Of a DNA stretch of 35,118 nucleotides, positions 1-8,959 are shown piece by piece. Below the pieces are notes generated by a model, which saw only the letters and a program-made list of their open reading frames with translations, did not search any database and was not told where the DNA came from. This DNA comes from an uncultured Planctomyces sp. (lineage in GTDB: Bacteria > Planctomycetota > Planctomycetia > Planctomycetales > Planctomycetaceae). The position numbers were made by a program, and so were the translations under genes. Numbering within the stretch: position 1 is the stretch's first letter; each line of letters begins with the position of its first letter. The stretch lies in assembly GCA_937904325.1 (NCBI GenBank), contig CALGTK010000209.1, positions 1 through 35,118 of the forward strand, read 5' to 3'.

Positions 1-2412
1 AACATCACTGATGACGAAGCCGCTGCAACAGCCTCGATCGTCAATCTGAACGACGGCGTCAATGACGACGTTGAACTGATCATCGATGCGGGTTCATATG
101 TCGTGCGAAGTACTTCGGGATCACCGGTGGAGTTCTTCCGTCGGTCCATCGGTTCCGTAACGGCGATCACAATCAATGGCGGAGACAACGACAGCGACAC
201 TATCTCGATTAACTTTGCTGGTGGAAATCCGGTCCCACCAGTCAATCCGCTGATTACCCCTTCCGGCGGAATCACGATCAACGGTGGCGCGGCAGGCAAC
301 GACACAGTCACGCTCGACAACGTTGGTGCTACTTTCGCAACACACACTTACGACTACGCGAATGCCAACGACGGAACCATTACTCTGAATGATGGTGCTG
401 ATGACACGACCATCAACTTCACGGGTCTGGAGCCAATCACGAACGACGGAACTGCGACAGACATTGTTTTCAATCTGCCAGCTACAAACGATGACGCATC
501 CCTGGCAGATACAGGAACGTCCTCTGATGGCATGATGAGCCTTATCAGCAATAGTACCACGTTCGAGGCCACGACATTCGTCGTCCCAACGACATCGCTG
601 ACTATCAACGCTGGTGATGGAGATGACACCGTTGCGTTCACTTCGGCGGATGATTCCCTGATGCCGAACGATTCGTCGAATATGAATTCTCAGACAGTTA
701 TCGTTAACGGCGACGCCGGCAACGACATTCTCGTTGGTTCGTCATTCAACGATGTCATGAACGGTGGAGCGGGTAACGATGTCGTCAATGGACGTGCCGG
801 AAACGACACGCTGGGCGGCGACGCCGACAACGACACACTGTTGGGCGGTGGCGGTGCCGACAATCTCTTCGGTGGCGACGGCGCTGACCGAATCAAAGGG
901 CAAGGTGGTACTGACTCTGTGGGCGGTGGAGCAGGCGACGACACGATCGAAGGTGGTGCCGGAACCTCTTCACTGCGTGAAGAAGGCAACGTCGATCTCA
1001 CCATCCGATCCAGTGGGGCTGCGATCATTCTCGAAGGATTGGGCACCGACCTGATCACCGGAACTTACACGACAGTCGAACTTATTGGTGGCTCGGCAGG
1101 TAACCGGCTTGATGCTTCAGAGTACACCGGCAATGTAACGCTTGACGGTGCAGGCGGTGATGACACCCTGATTGGGACATCGAATGTCGACAGCATTATT
1201 GGTGGTACTGGCACTGACCGAGCTATCATAAGAGTCAGAGGCAATGTTGCAGTTACTGACGGCGGGGTGTTTGGTCCAGGCGGTGACTTCCTGGACAGTG
1301 TCGATTCACTTCAAATTGAAATTGATGATGAAACCGGTGCGAGAGTTGACGCTTCGACCTATACGCTTGGTCGAGTGACAATCATCGGTAGCGGTGGACG
1401 GGACACGATTATCGGCTCGTCTCAGAACGATTTCCTGAACGGTCGAGGTGGTCGCGACCAGGTCTTCGGTGGCGATGGCAATGACCGACTCCTCGGTGGC
1501 GGAAGCGGCGACCTGCTTGTTGGTGGCGATGGTCGGGACACGATTCTTGGTAATTCAGGAATTGACACGATCAGCGGTGGCGAAGGCAACGACCGTATCG
1601 TCGGCGGCAACCAACGCACCGTTCTGCGTGAAGAAGGCTTCTCTGGAGATGTTACAGTTGCCAGCAACGGGCAAGCCGCGACCATCACCGGTCTGGGCAA
1701 CGACAATCTGAAAGGTACCTTCACCGAAATTGAGCTGATCGGCGGCGACGGACCAAACAGGATTGACGCCTCAGGCTTCAACTTTGCCATCACGCTTCAA
1801 GGTGGCGGCGGTGACGACACTTTGATTGGTGGCAGCCAGGGCGATTCTCTGGATGGTGGAGACGGCACAGACCAGATTCAGCAGACAGTTGACCTTGAGC
1901 AAATCCTGGCCGACACACTGGTTACTGGCCGAGGAGCAGACACGCTCACCAGCATCGAAGAAGCTGTGCTTATCGGTGGCGATTTCGGAACGAACATTGA
2001 CGCCAGTGCATTCACCGGTAAGACAACGCTCATCGGCAACGGTGGCGGTGACACGCTGATCGGTGGCTCAAATGACGACGTGCTCTCTGGTGGTGACGGT
2101 GAAGACAAACTGTTCGGACTGGGGGGCAATGACACGGCCGACGGAGGCGACGGTAACGACAGTGTTGTTGGTGGCGACGCTGATGACATCCTGCTTGGCG
2201 GTTCAGGTAACGATACGCTGCTGGGCGAAGCCGGTAGTGACACACTGCTCGGTGAAGACGGAGACGACAATGTCGACGCCGGTAGCGAAACGGACACCGC
2301 CACAGGTATTGGTAATGGCGAAGCCGACGATGACGCAGATACGGTCAGTGGGGCGGAATCGATCGACGACGCTTTTGTGTTTGACTTCGATTCAATCGTC
2401 GCCGGTTTCTGA
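1..2412 (+). CDS. RTX-type calcium-binding repeat protein, 3' part (5' end outside window)
   Basis: The frame is open from base 1 to the TGA at 2410-2412, so this is the last 803 codons of a longer gene. A GTG at 103 lies inside the open frame and is not a convincing start. The first residues (NITDDEAAATA) look like the end of a Calx-beta-type domain. Most of the rest is glycine/aspartate-rich nonapeptide repeats of the GGxGxDxLx type, which in RTX proteins bind calcium and fold as a beta-roll outside the cell. Between the RTX blocks a second unit with the core IDAS...TL.G.GGDDTLIGG occurs four times (about 1080-1180, 1310-1415, 1730-1835, 1970-2070). The protein ends soon after the last repeats with an acidic tail. 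It is probably secreted and structural or adhesive; the substrate or partner is unknown. The family call is secure, the function is not. Confidence 0.85.
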   Translation, partial: NITDDEAAATASIVNLNDGVNDDVELIIDAGSYVVRSTSGSPVEFFRRSIGSVTAITINGGDNDSDTISINFAGGNPVPPVNPLITPSGGITINGGAAGNDTVTLDNVGATFATHTYDYANANDGTITLNDGADDTTINFTGLEPITNDGTATDIVFNLPATNDDASLADTGTSSDGMMSLISNSTTFEATTFVVPTTSLTINAGDGDDTVAFTSADDSLMPNDSSNMNSQTVIVNGDAGNDILVGSSFNDVMNGGAGNDVVNGRAGNDTLGGDADNDTLLGGGGADNLFGGDGADRIKGQGGTDSVGGGAGDDTIEGGAGTSSLREEGNVDLTIRSSGAAIILEGLGTDLITGTYTTVELIGGSAGNRLDASEYTGNVTLDGAGGDDTLIGTSNVDSIIGGTGTDRAIIRVRGNVAVTDGGVFGPGGDFLDSVDSLQIEIDDETGARVDASTYTLGRVTIIGSGGRDTIIGSSQNDFLNGRGGRDQVFGGDGNDRLLGGGSGDLLVGGDGRDTILGNSGIDTISGGEGNDRIVGGNQRTVLREEGFSGDVTVASNGQAATITGLGNDNLKGTFTEIELIGGDGPNRIDASGFNFAITLQGGGGDDTLIGGSQGDSLDGGDGTDQIQQTVDLEQILADTLVTGRGADTLTSIEEAVLIGGDFGTNIDASAFTGKTTLIGNGGGDTLIGGSNDDVLSGGDGEDKLFGLGGNDTADGGDGNDSVVGGDADDILLGGSGNDTLLGEAGSDTLLGEDGDDNVDAGSETDTATGIGNGEADDDADTVSGAESIDDAFVFDFDSIVAGF

Positions 2413-2624
2413 TCAGACAGTACTTCGTCTAAAGCGAAAAATGCAGTAGACAAGGCCCGGCCGATGGTTACGATCACGGACCTTACTTCTTAGGCGATCT
2501 TGTTTTCGGATGTCCGCATCAAAATGGATAGCCGTCAGTCTCCAGATGATTGTTCAACAGGCAAGTGAATTCACGGTCTGACGATCACAACCCGCTGCTG
2601 GCCCGCACGGGACGGGCTCTATGA

Positions 2625-3728
2625 ATGGCCAATGAAAAACTGCGACGAATGATTATCGTCGAAGCTGCTCGAATGATGTACGAACGGCGTGAGACCGAGT
2701 ATTTCCGAGCCAAGATGAAGGCTGGAAAGCGACTCTGCCACGGTTGGGTGAAACCGTCAGACATCCCAAGCAATGCCGAAGTCCGCGATGAAATTCAGCG
2801 GATGACGTGGCTCTTCGAAGGCAATTCACGCTTCGACAAGCTTCGAGACATGCGTATCCAGGCCTTGCGCATGATGCACCTGCTCAAGCACTGCAAGCCG
2901 AAAATTATCGGCAGCACACTCACGGGACATATACGCCAAGGCTCCGATATCGACATCCACTGCTTTGTCTCCAGCACCGACGCCGTAACGGCAACACTCG
3001 ATCTCGAGTGCATGGAATATGACCTGGAGTTCAAACAGGTTCGCAAGAACGGTGAGGAACGAGTCTTCACACACATCCACATCCGGGATGAATACCCAAT
3101 TGAATTGACGCTCTACCCATCAGGCAAAGCGAGTTACGTTTTCAAGAGTTCAATCACCGGTAAGGCGATGGAACGCGCGACATTGGCCGAATACGAACAG
3201 TTTCTGCGCGATGAGTATGCTGGGATCGACCTCGCCGAGGAACTGGAATCAGCAGAAGACTCGATCGATCGGTTTCAGGTCTACCGATCATTGCTACTTC
3301 CGATGGATGGTTACGAACAGTCGAAAAAGTATCACCCCGAAGGTGACGTACTGTACCACAGTCTGCAGGTCTTTGAGCTTGCTCGCGACGAACTTCCATA
3401 CGACGAAGAGTTCCTGCTCGCAGCGTTGCTGCATGACGTCGGCAAAGGTGTCGACCCGAGTGATCACGTCGCCGGCGGACTCGATGCTCTGGATGGTCAC
3501 ATTTCCGAACGGACCGCCTGGTTTATTAAGCATCACATGCAAGCGCATCTCGTACGAGACCGGACGATCGGGCACCGAGCGCACAGGCGTCTTAAGGAGT
3601 CGCCAGACTACGAGGACTTGATGATCCTCGAAGACTGCGATCATAACGGCAGACAGCCCGGCACCATCGTGTGTGATCTTGACGACGCTTTGGATTACAT
3701 TCGTGACCTTGCACGGCAATACGGATAG
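2625..3728 (+). CDS. nucleotidyltransferase-fold plus HD-domain protein
   Basis: A 367-residue soluble protein with two recognisable parts. Residues about 94-115 carry a nucleotidyltransferase signature, GS-x3-G...GSDIDI, with the metal-binding aspartates at 108 and 110. Residues about 240-330 carry an HD phosphohydrolase signature: H245, then H270-D271 in LLHDVGKG, with further His/Asp near 302-340. The NTase motif is closer to the minimal-nucleotidyltransferase type than to the GG-x-RD motif of CCA-adding enzymes and poly(A) polymerases, so a tRNA role should not be assumed. The N-terminal 90 residues are basic and helical. The start is the ATG at 2625, overlapping an out-of-frame ATGA; only a weak purine-rich stretch precedes it. 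The next gene lies 86 bp downstream and could be co-transcribed. The nucleotide substrate is unknown. Confidence 0.75.
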   Translation: MANEKLRRMIIVEAARMMYERRETEYFRAKMKAGKRLCHGWVKPSDIPSNAEVRDEIQRMTWLFEGNSRFDKLRDMRIQALRMMHLLKHCKPKIIGSTLTGHIRQGSDIDIHCFVSSTDAVTATLDLECMEYDLEFKQVRKNGEERVFTHIHIRDEYPIELTLYPSGKASYVFKSSITGKAMERATLAEYEQFLRDEYAGIDLAEELESAEDSIDRFQVYRSLLLPMDGYEQSKKYHPEGDVLYHSLQVFELARDELPYDEEFLLAALLHDVGKGVDPSDHVAGGLDALDGHISERTAWFIKHHMQAHLVRDRTIGHRAHRRLKESPDYEDLMILEDCDHNGRQPGTIVCDLDDALDYIRDLARQYG

Positions 3729-3814
3729 CTGTTTCAGAGCGTCATCAAAAAGAGTTTGCTCCTTGAAGTTCATTCCCCCGACGCCTATCAACTGCATCAC
3801 TCGCAGGTTCTGAA

Positions 3815-5614
3815 ATGACTGACCAATACCCCGTGAACTGGGAACTTGATTCACTCTATCCGCATCCCGAGACGGCTGAGTTTCGGGTGGCGATCGATCA
3901 GATTAAGTCTGAGTTGTCACAACTAGCCGATCTATCTGAGACCCTTCCGCCGGTAAGTACAACTGCAGAAACAGTTGACATGTGGGCGGCGTTCCTGAAC
4001 AGACATGCTGCGGCTCATGCCGAGTTTTCAGCGATCAATGCGTTCGTTGGCTGCCACGCTGCGGCCGACGCTGCAAACAAGACTTTTCAACAGTACGAAG
4101 GTGAGTTGTCGGCGCTAAGTCCGTTGCGATCTCAGGTTACGACAAACATAGAGTTTTCATTTCAAGCTGCTGATGACAAAACGTTTGCGACGTTTGTTTC
4201 CTCTGCTGGGTCGCTTGAAGAAAATGTCTACTTCCTTCAGCTTTGCCGACGGAACGCGTCTCTGCGGTTGCCAAAAGACCAGGAACTGCTCGCTGCCGCG
4301 CTGGACGTCGACGGTCTGCATGCCTGGGGACGAGTCTACGATCGGCTATCGGGCGAGCTGCGAATTCAGATTCAGCACCGGGGCGAAATTATCGACCGCT
4401 CGCCGGGGCAAGTGCAATTCGACATGCCGGAACGCGCTCTTCGCGAAAACAACTTCTACGCCGCTGATCGTGCGTGGTCGAGCATCGCTGAACCCTGTGC
4501 TGAAGCCATCAACCACATCGCAGGCAACAGGCTCTCTAAGTATCGTCGGTTGGGGATCGACCATCTGGCCGCACCGCTCAACCAGAATCACATGACGCGC
4601 GAAACGCTCGACACAATGTGGAGTGCCATCACGCAGCGAAAATCCTGCGTCGTTGATTATCTCAAGAAAAAAGCTGAACTGCTCGGCGTGGAGCGGTTGT
4701 CGTGGTTCGACCAACAGGCTCCACTACCCTCAAGAGGAAACACTGCATCCTCGGCACTGTCTTACGAAGAGGCGTGCGACCTGACCATCAATGCGTTCTC
4801 GGAGTTCAACCCAGAACTGGGTGAGTTCGCCAGAATGGCGGTTGCTGAAAAGTGGATCGAAGTTGAAGATCGGCCTGGCAAGCGGCAAGGAGGATTCTGC
4901 ACGGATATCCCAACTCGGAAACAGTCGCGGATCTTCATGACGTTTACACACAGCAACGACAGCATGTCGACGCTCGCACATGAACTTGGCCATGCATATC
5001 ACACCTGGGTCTTGCGAGATCAACCAGCCTTTCTACGTGATTATCCGATGAACCTGGCGGAAACAGCTTCCACGTTTGCCGAGTCTGTCCTCTGTGAATG
5101 CCGACTTGCTGCGGCGTTGACGAAGCAGGAAAAGCTGGAAATCCTCGACGGAATGCTCGGTGACTCCGTCGCGTTCCTGATGAACATCCACGCGAGATTT
5201 ATTTTCGAAAACAACTTCCACAACGAACGAGCGACCGGCGAAGTTGGTGTCGACAGACTCTGCGAACTTATGAAGTCCGCTCAGCAGGAAGCGTACTGTG
5301 ACGCGCTGACTGAAGACGGCTGGAATCCGAACTTCTGGATCTCGAAGCTGCACTTCTACATCACCGACTGGCCGTTCTACAACTTCCCCTATACCTTTGG
5401 ATACCTTCTGTCTCTTGGTACCCATTCTCTGGCCAAAGGATCGACTGATTTCCCGAAGCAGTTCAGTGACTTTCTGATCGCGACAGGCTGCCAGGACGCA
5501 GAAGCTGCTGTCGAATCTTCGTTTGGTTACGATCTCCGCCAGCCTGAATTCTGGAACCGCAGTCTCGACATTATCGAACAACGCGTTACTCAGTTTCTCG
5601 ACATCGCCAATTGA
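3815..5614 (+). CDS. pepF: oligoendopeptidase F, M3 family metallopeptidase
   Basis: A 599-residue cytosolic zinc peptidase of family M3 (thimet/oligoendopeptidase F group) that degrades short peptides. The zinc-binding HExxH is present as HELGHAYHTW, with H389, E390 and H393. The third ligand is expected in the ENLAET-like helix, seen here as MNLAETASTFAES about 25 residues on. The C-terminal FPYTFGYLLSLG segment is typical of the family. Length and the absence of a signal peptide fit PepF. The start ATG at 3815 has an AGG about eight bases upstream. It follows the nucleotidyltransferase/HD gene on the same strand, and no functional link is evident. Confidence 0.92.
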   Translation: MTDQYPVNWELDSLYPHPETAEFRVAIDQIKSELSQLADLSETLPPVSTTAETVDMWAAFLNRHAAAHAEFSAINAFVGCHAAADAANKTFQQYEGELSALSPLRSQVTTNIEFSFQAADDKTFATFVSSAGSLEENVYFLQLCRRNASLRLPKDQELLAAALDVDGLHAWGRVYDRLSGELRIQIQHRGEIIDRSPGQVQFDMPERALRENNFYAADRAWSSIAEPCAEAINHIAGNRLSKYRRLGIDHLAAPLNQNHMTRETLDTMWSAITQRKSCVVDYLKKKAELLGVERLSWFDQQAPLPSRGNTASSALSYEEACDLTINAFSEFNPELGEFARMAVAEKWIEVEDRPGKRQGGFCTDIPTRKQSRIFMTFTHSNDSMSTLAHELGHAYHTWVLRDQPAFLRDYPMNLAETASTFAESVLCECRLAAALTKQEKLEILDGMLGDSVAFLMNIHARFIFENNFHNERATGEVGVDRLCELMKSAQQEAYCDALTEDGWNPNFWISKLHFYITDWPFYNFPYTFGYLLSLGTHSLAKGSTDFPKQFSDFLIATGCQDAEAAVESSFGYDLRQPEFWNRSLDIIEQRVTQFLDIAN

Positions 5615-5930
5615 ATGCCAACAGGCAGGTCTCAAACAGGCCGCGTTTCAGGCAGATACTCTTCTCGCCAGGTGGACGGCGGGGGATTGGGTTCCCTTAT
5701 TATGGAATCAGTCGACCGGTTTCGCGATGTTCCTGAGGCGAGGTCTGGAAACGGGACTCGTCGAGGCCTGGCAATTTAAATTTCTCAAATTCACCATTGC
5801 GGATTTGTGCCGGAATTTCTGCCTCGGAACCCGCGTTCAGCCACACCGCAAACAGGAAATGTTCCCGCGGCACGTGACCGGCGGCCCACAGGGCGACGGT
5901 CCAGCGAAATCATGCCAGTACCAGTGATGG
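5615..5930. other. 316-bp convergent intergenic region with a coding-like minus-strand stretch
   Basis: This lies between the converging ends of pepF and the cytochrome c gene. On the minus strand one frame is free of stops from about 5913 down to about 5710 and reads like real protein, including REHFLFAVWLNAGSEAEIPA. It has no convincing start or Shine-Dalgarno sequence and begins just after a stop, so it may be a gene relic or part of a dispersed element. No clear terminator hairpin was seen. Confidence 0.3.
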
Positions 5931-8408
5931 TTATTCGCCGCCCTTCAGAAGGTACGCGGTGAGGTCGCGAATTTCGTCGATGGACATCTTATCAAGCAAC
6001 CCGGCAGGCATGATGGACGTGGTGAGTTCTCGGCGTTCTTCGACGTCGCTTTTCCTGATATAGAAGACTTTTCCATCGGTGCCTACGTAACCTTGCGAAC
6101 CGCCTTCTCTGCCGACAATGAAGCCGGTGTGGACTTTGCCGTCCGTGGTGATGATCAATTGCGGCCGGTAATACGGTGCGAGATCGGCGTTGGGATTCAC
6201 GATATGCTGCAACAGTCGCTTGCGATCGATTTTGCTCTGCCGATGGATTGCTGTCAGGTCTGGACCAATATCGTTACCGCGGCCGTTCATCGAGTGACAC
6301 TTGTGGCAGCTGCCGAGTTTCGACCGAAAAAACAATCGACGACCGGCGGCTGTGTTAACCTTTGCTGAGACGTCGGTAAGAAGTCGTTCCCATGCATGGA
6401 TGTCGGTAGCCGGTGGCTTGGCCTTGAGTTTCCGCTTAAGCAACCCGGATTCAATGAGAGTTCGTTCGGCCTCTGTGGAAATGCTCGAGTTCTTATCTTT
6501 GACGAGCTGTTCCAGCATCGCTGCATGATCTGAAGAAAAATCCGCGAGGCCGGCAATTGCGTCCGCTCGCAGATTCGGATCGATCGACGCGTCCGTGGCC
6601 AGCCTGGCAAGGATAGATCCACGTTTTGCATCCGAATGAAGCGTCAGTGAGCGAATGGCTTCACGCTGAATCGCCACGTCTTTAGAGCCAGCGATCATGG
6701 CGAGTATTTCAACCGTCAGTGACTTGTGATCAATGTTCACACTTTGCAGGGCCAGTGCTCGCAGTGCAGCAGGCCGGCTGTCGTCAGTTGCCAGCTTGAG
6801 CAGAGTTTCGCTCGGCGAGAACTCACCTTTCGACGATCCACTGATTTTGTCGAGTGCCGCGATTACGGCTGGTAAACTGCGGCGACTTGTGTCGGCTCGG
6901 TTCAATAACTGTTCAAGATTCGGCCGGTACTGCGACAGGCCTTCGTCGGCGATCCATTTGATGCCAGTGAATCGAACGTCTTCGGAAGCATCATTCAGCA
7001 GCAACGGGATGATGTCTGCCTGTCCTTGTGGGGACAGGCGTTTAAGGGCTACTGCATGGTGCGCGCGGGCGACGGCGCTGGTGTTGGATTCCCAGTCATA
7101 GGACGTGAGGGCCTCAGGATTTCGAGTCAGGATGTGAATGGCTTCCGTGCGGACGTATGGATCGGCGTCGCCGAGCAACGCGATTGCCGCCTGTGGAGAG
7201 AGCACTGCTTTCAGCTCACGAGGTACGGGAATAAGACGAATCGGCTTTTTGAATTCAACTCGCCAAACTCGTCCGTGACCATGCACCGGGTAGGATAGTT
7301 TTACCCAGTCGGTGAAGTAGAGATATTTGCCATCCGCGGAGTAAGAAAAATGAACCGGCCGGAAATTGTCGGGACCACTGATGAACTGCTCCCGCTCTGC
7401 GACGAACGAAGCCCCGTTCTTCTTTAAAGGATGAATGTCGATGCGATTGTCGGTCCACGATGCGGACAGCAAATGCGCCCGGCCGTAAGTTGTCACGCCA
7501 CAGGCCGCTTCACCAAGTGGTCCAATCATGCTCAGCGTACCGGGGATCTCGCCGTACCAACTCACCAGAGGGTGGCGTCCCGATCGGCCGTAGCGATATT
7601 CATAGCCAAAATCGGCACCCGGAATGACGTGCAGCAGTCGATTCGGAGGTGTACTGTTGGGGTCGTTGTCTGTCGAAAAAAGATTGCCAGCCAGATCGTA
7701 CGTCATGCCGAATGCATTCCAGTGGCCAGTACTTAGTCGCTCCAACTTGCTTCCGTCAGTGCGACATCGGTAGGTAGAACCGCCCTCGCCACCGCCGCTC
7801 AACCTGGTACCGTCGGTGCCGACAAAGGCGTAGTCCGCACCCAGGTTTTCACCAAATCCAAAAGCCAACCAATTCGGGTTTGCGGGGTCAATTGCCAGCC
7901 CGCCGACACCGTTATGCGGATAGTCACCGTCGGTCTCGCAGCTCACCAGCTTTTCTGGCTCGCCTTCGGCTTTTTGCAGAGACGCTGCATCACGGAAGCG
8001 ACCGACAAACCATCGCGTGCTGAAATACAGATGGCCGTCCGGACCAAACATCAAATCCGTGCTGAAGACATGGCCCTCGTAAAAGACAGACCGTTTGTCG
8101 GCAGTACCATCGCCATCGGTATCTTCAAAGAGGAGTATCCGATCTGTCTTTGGACCGTCGTAGTTCGAGTTGCGTTTGTGCGTATGATTTTCCTGAACGA
8201 AGACTCGGCCGTCGGGCGCGACGGCAACTCCAACTGGCGTCATGATGTCAGGGTTTTCCGCAAACAGCGTGATGCCGGCGATGTTGGGGTGATGTGCCTT
8301 CGGAATGAAGTCGGTTTGGGCGACCGCACGACTGCCCGCGGTGAGCAAAACCACCACAACCAGTGCACTGGTTCCTGCATTTCTTAAGTCGTTATTGATT
8401 CCTGGCAT
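5931..8408 (-). CDS. secreted PVC-type cytochrome c: beta-propeller dehydrogenase-like, HEAT repeats, CxxCH heme domain
   Basis: An 825-residue exported protein typical of planctomycetes. A signal peptide occupies residues 1-30 (hydrophobic ALVVVVLLTAG, cleavage near AVAQ). Residues about 40-390 resemble a soluble sugar-dehydrogenase beta-propeller (the 'membrane-bound dehydrogenase' N-terminal domain), with blades such as VAVAPDGRVFV and LMFGPDGHLYF. Residues about 395-640 are helical HEAT-like repeats. The C-terminal domain is a PVC-type cytochrome c with the heme site CHKCH (C701, C704, H705) and GPDLTAIHR; the distal ligand is probably the Met of SIMPAGLLDKM. The likely role is periplasmic oxidation of a sugar or similar compound with electron transfer to the heme; the substrate is unknown. 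The start ATG at 8408 gives a good signal peptide but has no strong ribosome site. Confidence 0.88.
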   Translation of the reverse strand: MPGINNDLRNAGTSALVVVVLLTAGSRAVAQTDFIPKAHHPNIAGITLFAENPDIMTPVGVAVAPDGRVFVQENHTHKRNSNYDGPKTDRILLFEDTDGDGTADKRSVFYEGHVFSTDLMFGPDGHLYFSTRWFVGRFRDAASLQKAEGEPEKLVSCETDGDYPHNGVGGLAIDPANPNWLAFGFGENLGADYAFVGTDGTRLSGGGEGGSTYRCRTDGSKLERLSTGHWNAFGMTYDLAGNLFSTDNDPNSTPPNRLLHVIPGADFGYEYRYGRSGRHPLVSWYGEIPGTLSMIGPLGEAACGVTTYGRAHLLSASWTDNRIDIHPLKKNGASFVAEREQFISGPDNFRPVHFSYSADGKYLYFTDWVKLSYPVHGHGRVWRVEFKKPIRLIPVPRELKAVLSPQAAIALLGDADPYVRTEAIHILTRNPEALTSYDWESNTSAVARAHHAVALKRLSPQGQADIIPLLLNDASEDVRFTGIKWIADEGLSQYRPNLEQLLNRADTSRRSLPAVIAALDKISGSSKGEFSPSETLLKLATDDSRPAALRALALQSVNIDHKSLTVEILAMIAGSKDVAIQREAIRSLTLHSDAKRGSILARLATDASIDPNLRADAIAGLADFSSDHAAMLEQLVKDKNSSISTEAERTLIESGLLKRKLKAKPPATDIHAWERLLTDVSAKVNTAAGRRLFFRSKLGSCHKCHSMNGRGNDIGPDLTAIHRQSKIDRKRLLQHIVNPNADLAPYYRPQLIITTDGKVHTGFIVGREGGSQGYVGTDGKVFYIRKSDVEERRELTTSIMPAGLLDKMSIDEIRDLTAYLLKGGE

Positions 8409-8620
8409 GCTGTTGATTCTATATTTGCTGGTGGCAGATCAACGGTGTTCTGAGCTTCTCTCGCCCGTGCGGAATTCGACCAGGCAATCGGCAGTGTCCT
8501 ACTCAATTCAGCGACTGGCCACTGCTTCCGTGCGATCGTACTTTAATGTCGCAACACTGTCTTCCGAGAGCCTGTTCGACATGTGAATGTCTGATTTGGG
8601 GAACGGATGCAGTTCGCGAT

Positions 8621-8959
8621 TCATCCCTGGCATTGAATGCAGAACGGAGCTTCGGGTATGAATTCCAGTCGTTCAGGCGGGATATCAATGCCACATCGAA
8701 CGCACTTGCCGTACGTACCGGCTTCCGCGCGGACCAGCGCTGCTCGTACGCGAGCCAATTGAGACGCTGCGTTCCGACGGCCATGTTCCGCCATCTGGTG
8801 TTGCTGATACTCGTCCATAAAAGTGAGGCGACCGACAGCGCTGTCCATTTTCGGTCGATTATCCGAACGATCTACTTCTTCAAGACGTTTCGATAGTTCC
8901 AGCTCGAGTTCGTGAAGTTGAACTTTCGCGGCGGCCAGCGAACTGTTGTCAGTCGTCAT
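8621..8959 (-). CDS. TraR/DksA-type C4 zinc-finger protein
   Basis: A 112-residue protein with an N-terminal helical, charged region (likely coiled coil, residues about 5-80) and a C-terminal C4 zinc finger, CVRCG...FCIQC. This matches TraR/DksA-family proteins, which bind the RNA polymerase secondary channel; several short relatives have unknown targets. The start is the ATG at 8959, not an upstream in-frame codon, because GGAG lies seven bases before it and the ATG overlaps the stop of the upstream kinase gene as ATGA. That overlap suggests translational coupling. The acidic DxxDxA tip that defines true DksA is not clearly present, so a full DksA function is not claimed. Confidence 0.85.
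   Translation of the reverse strand: MTTDNSSLAAAKVQLHELELELSKRLEEVDRSDNRPKMDSAVGRLTFMDEYQQHQMAEHGRRNAASQLARVRAALVRAEAGTYGKCVRCGIDIPPERLEFIPEAPFCIQCQG

Noticed and set aside
690-2477. Long minus-strand open frames opposite the RTX gene
   Set aside because: They are Ser/Pro-rich mirror images of the Gly/Asp repeats and have no ribosome sites or domains.
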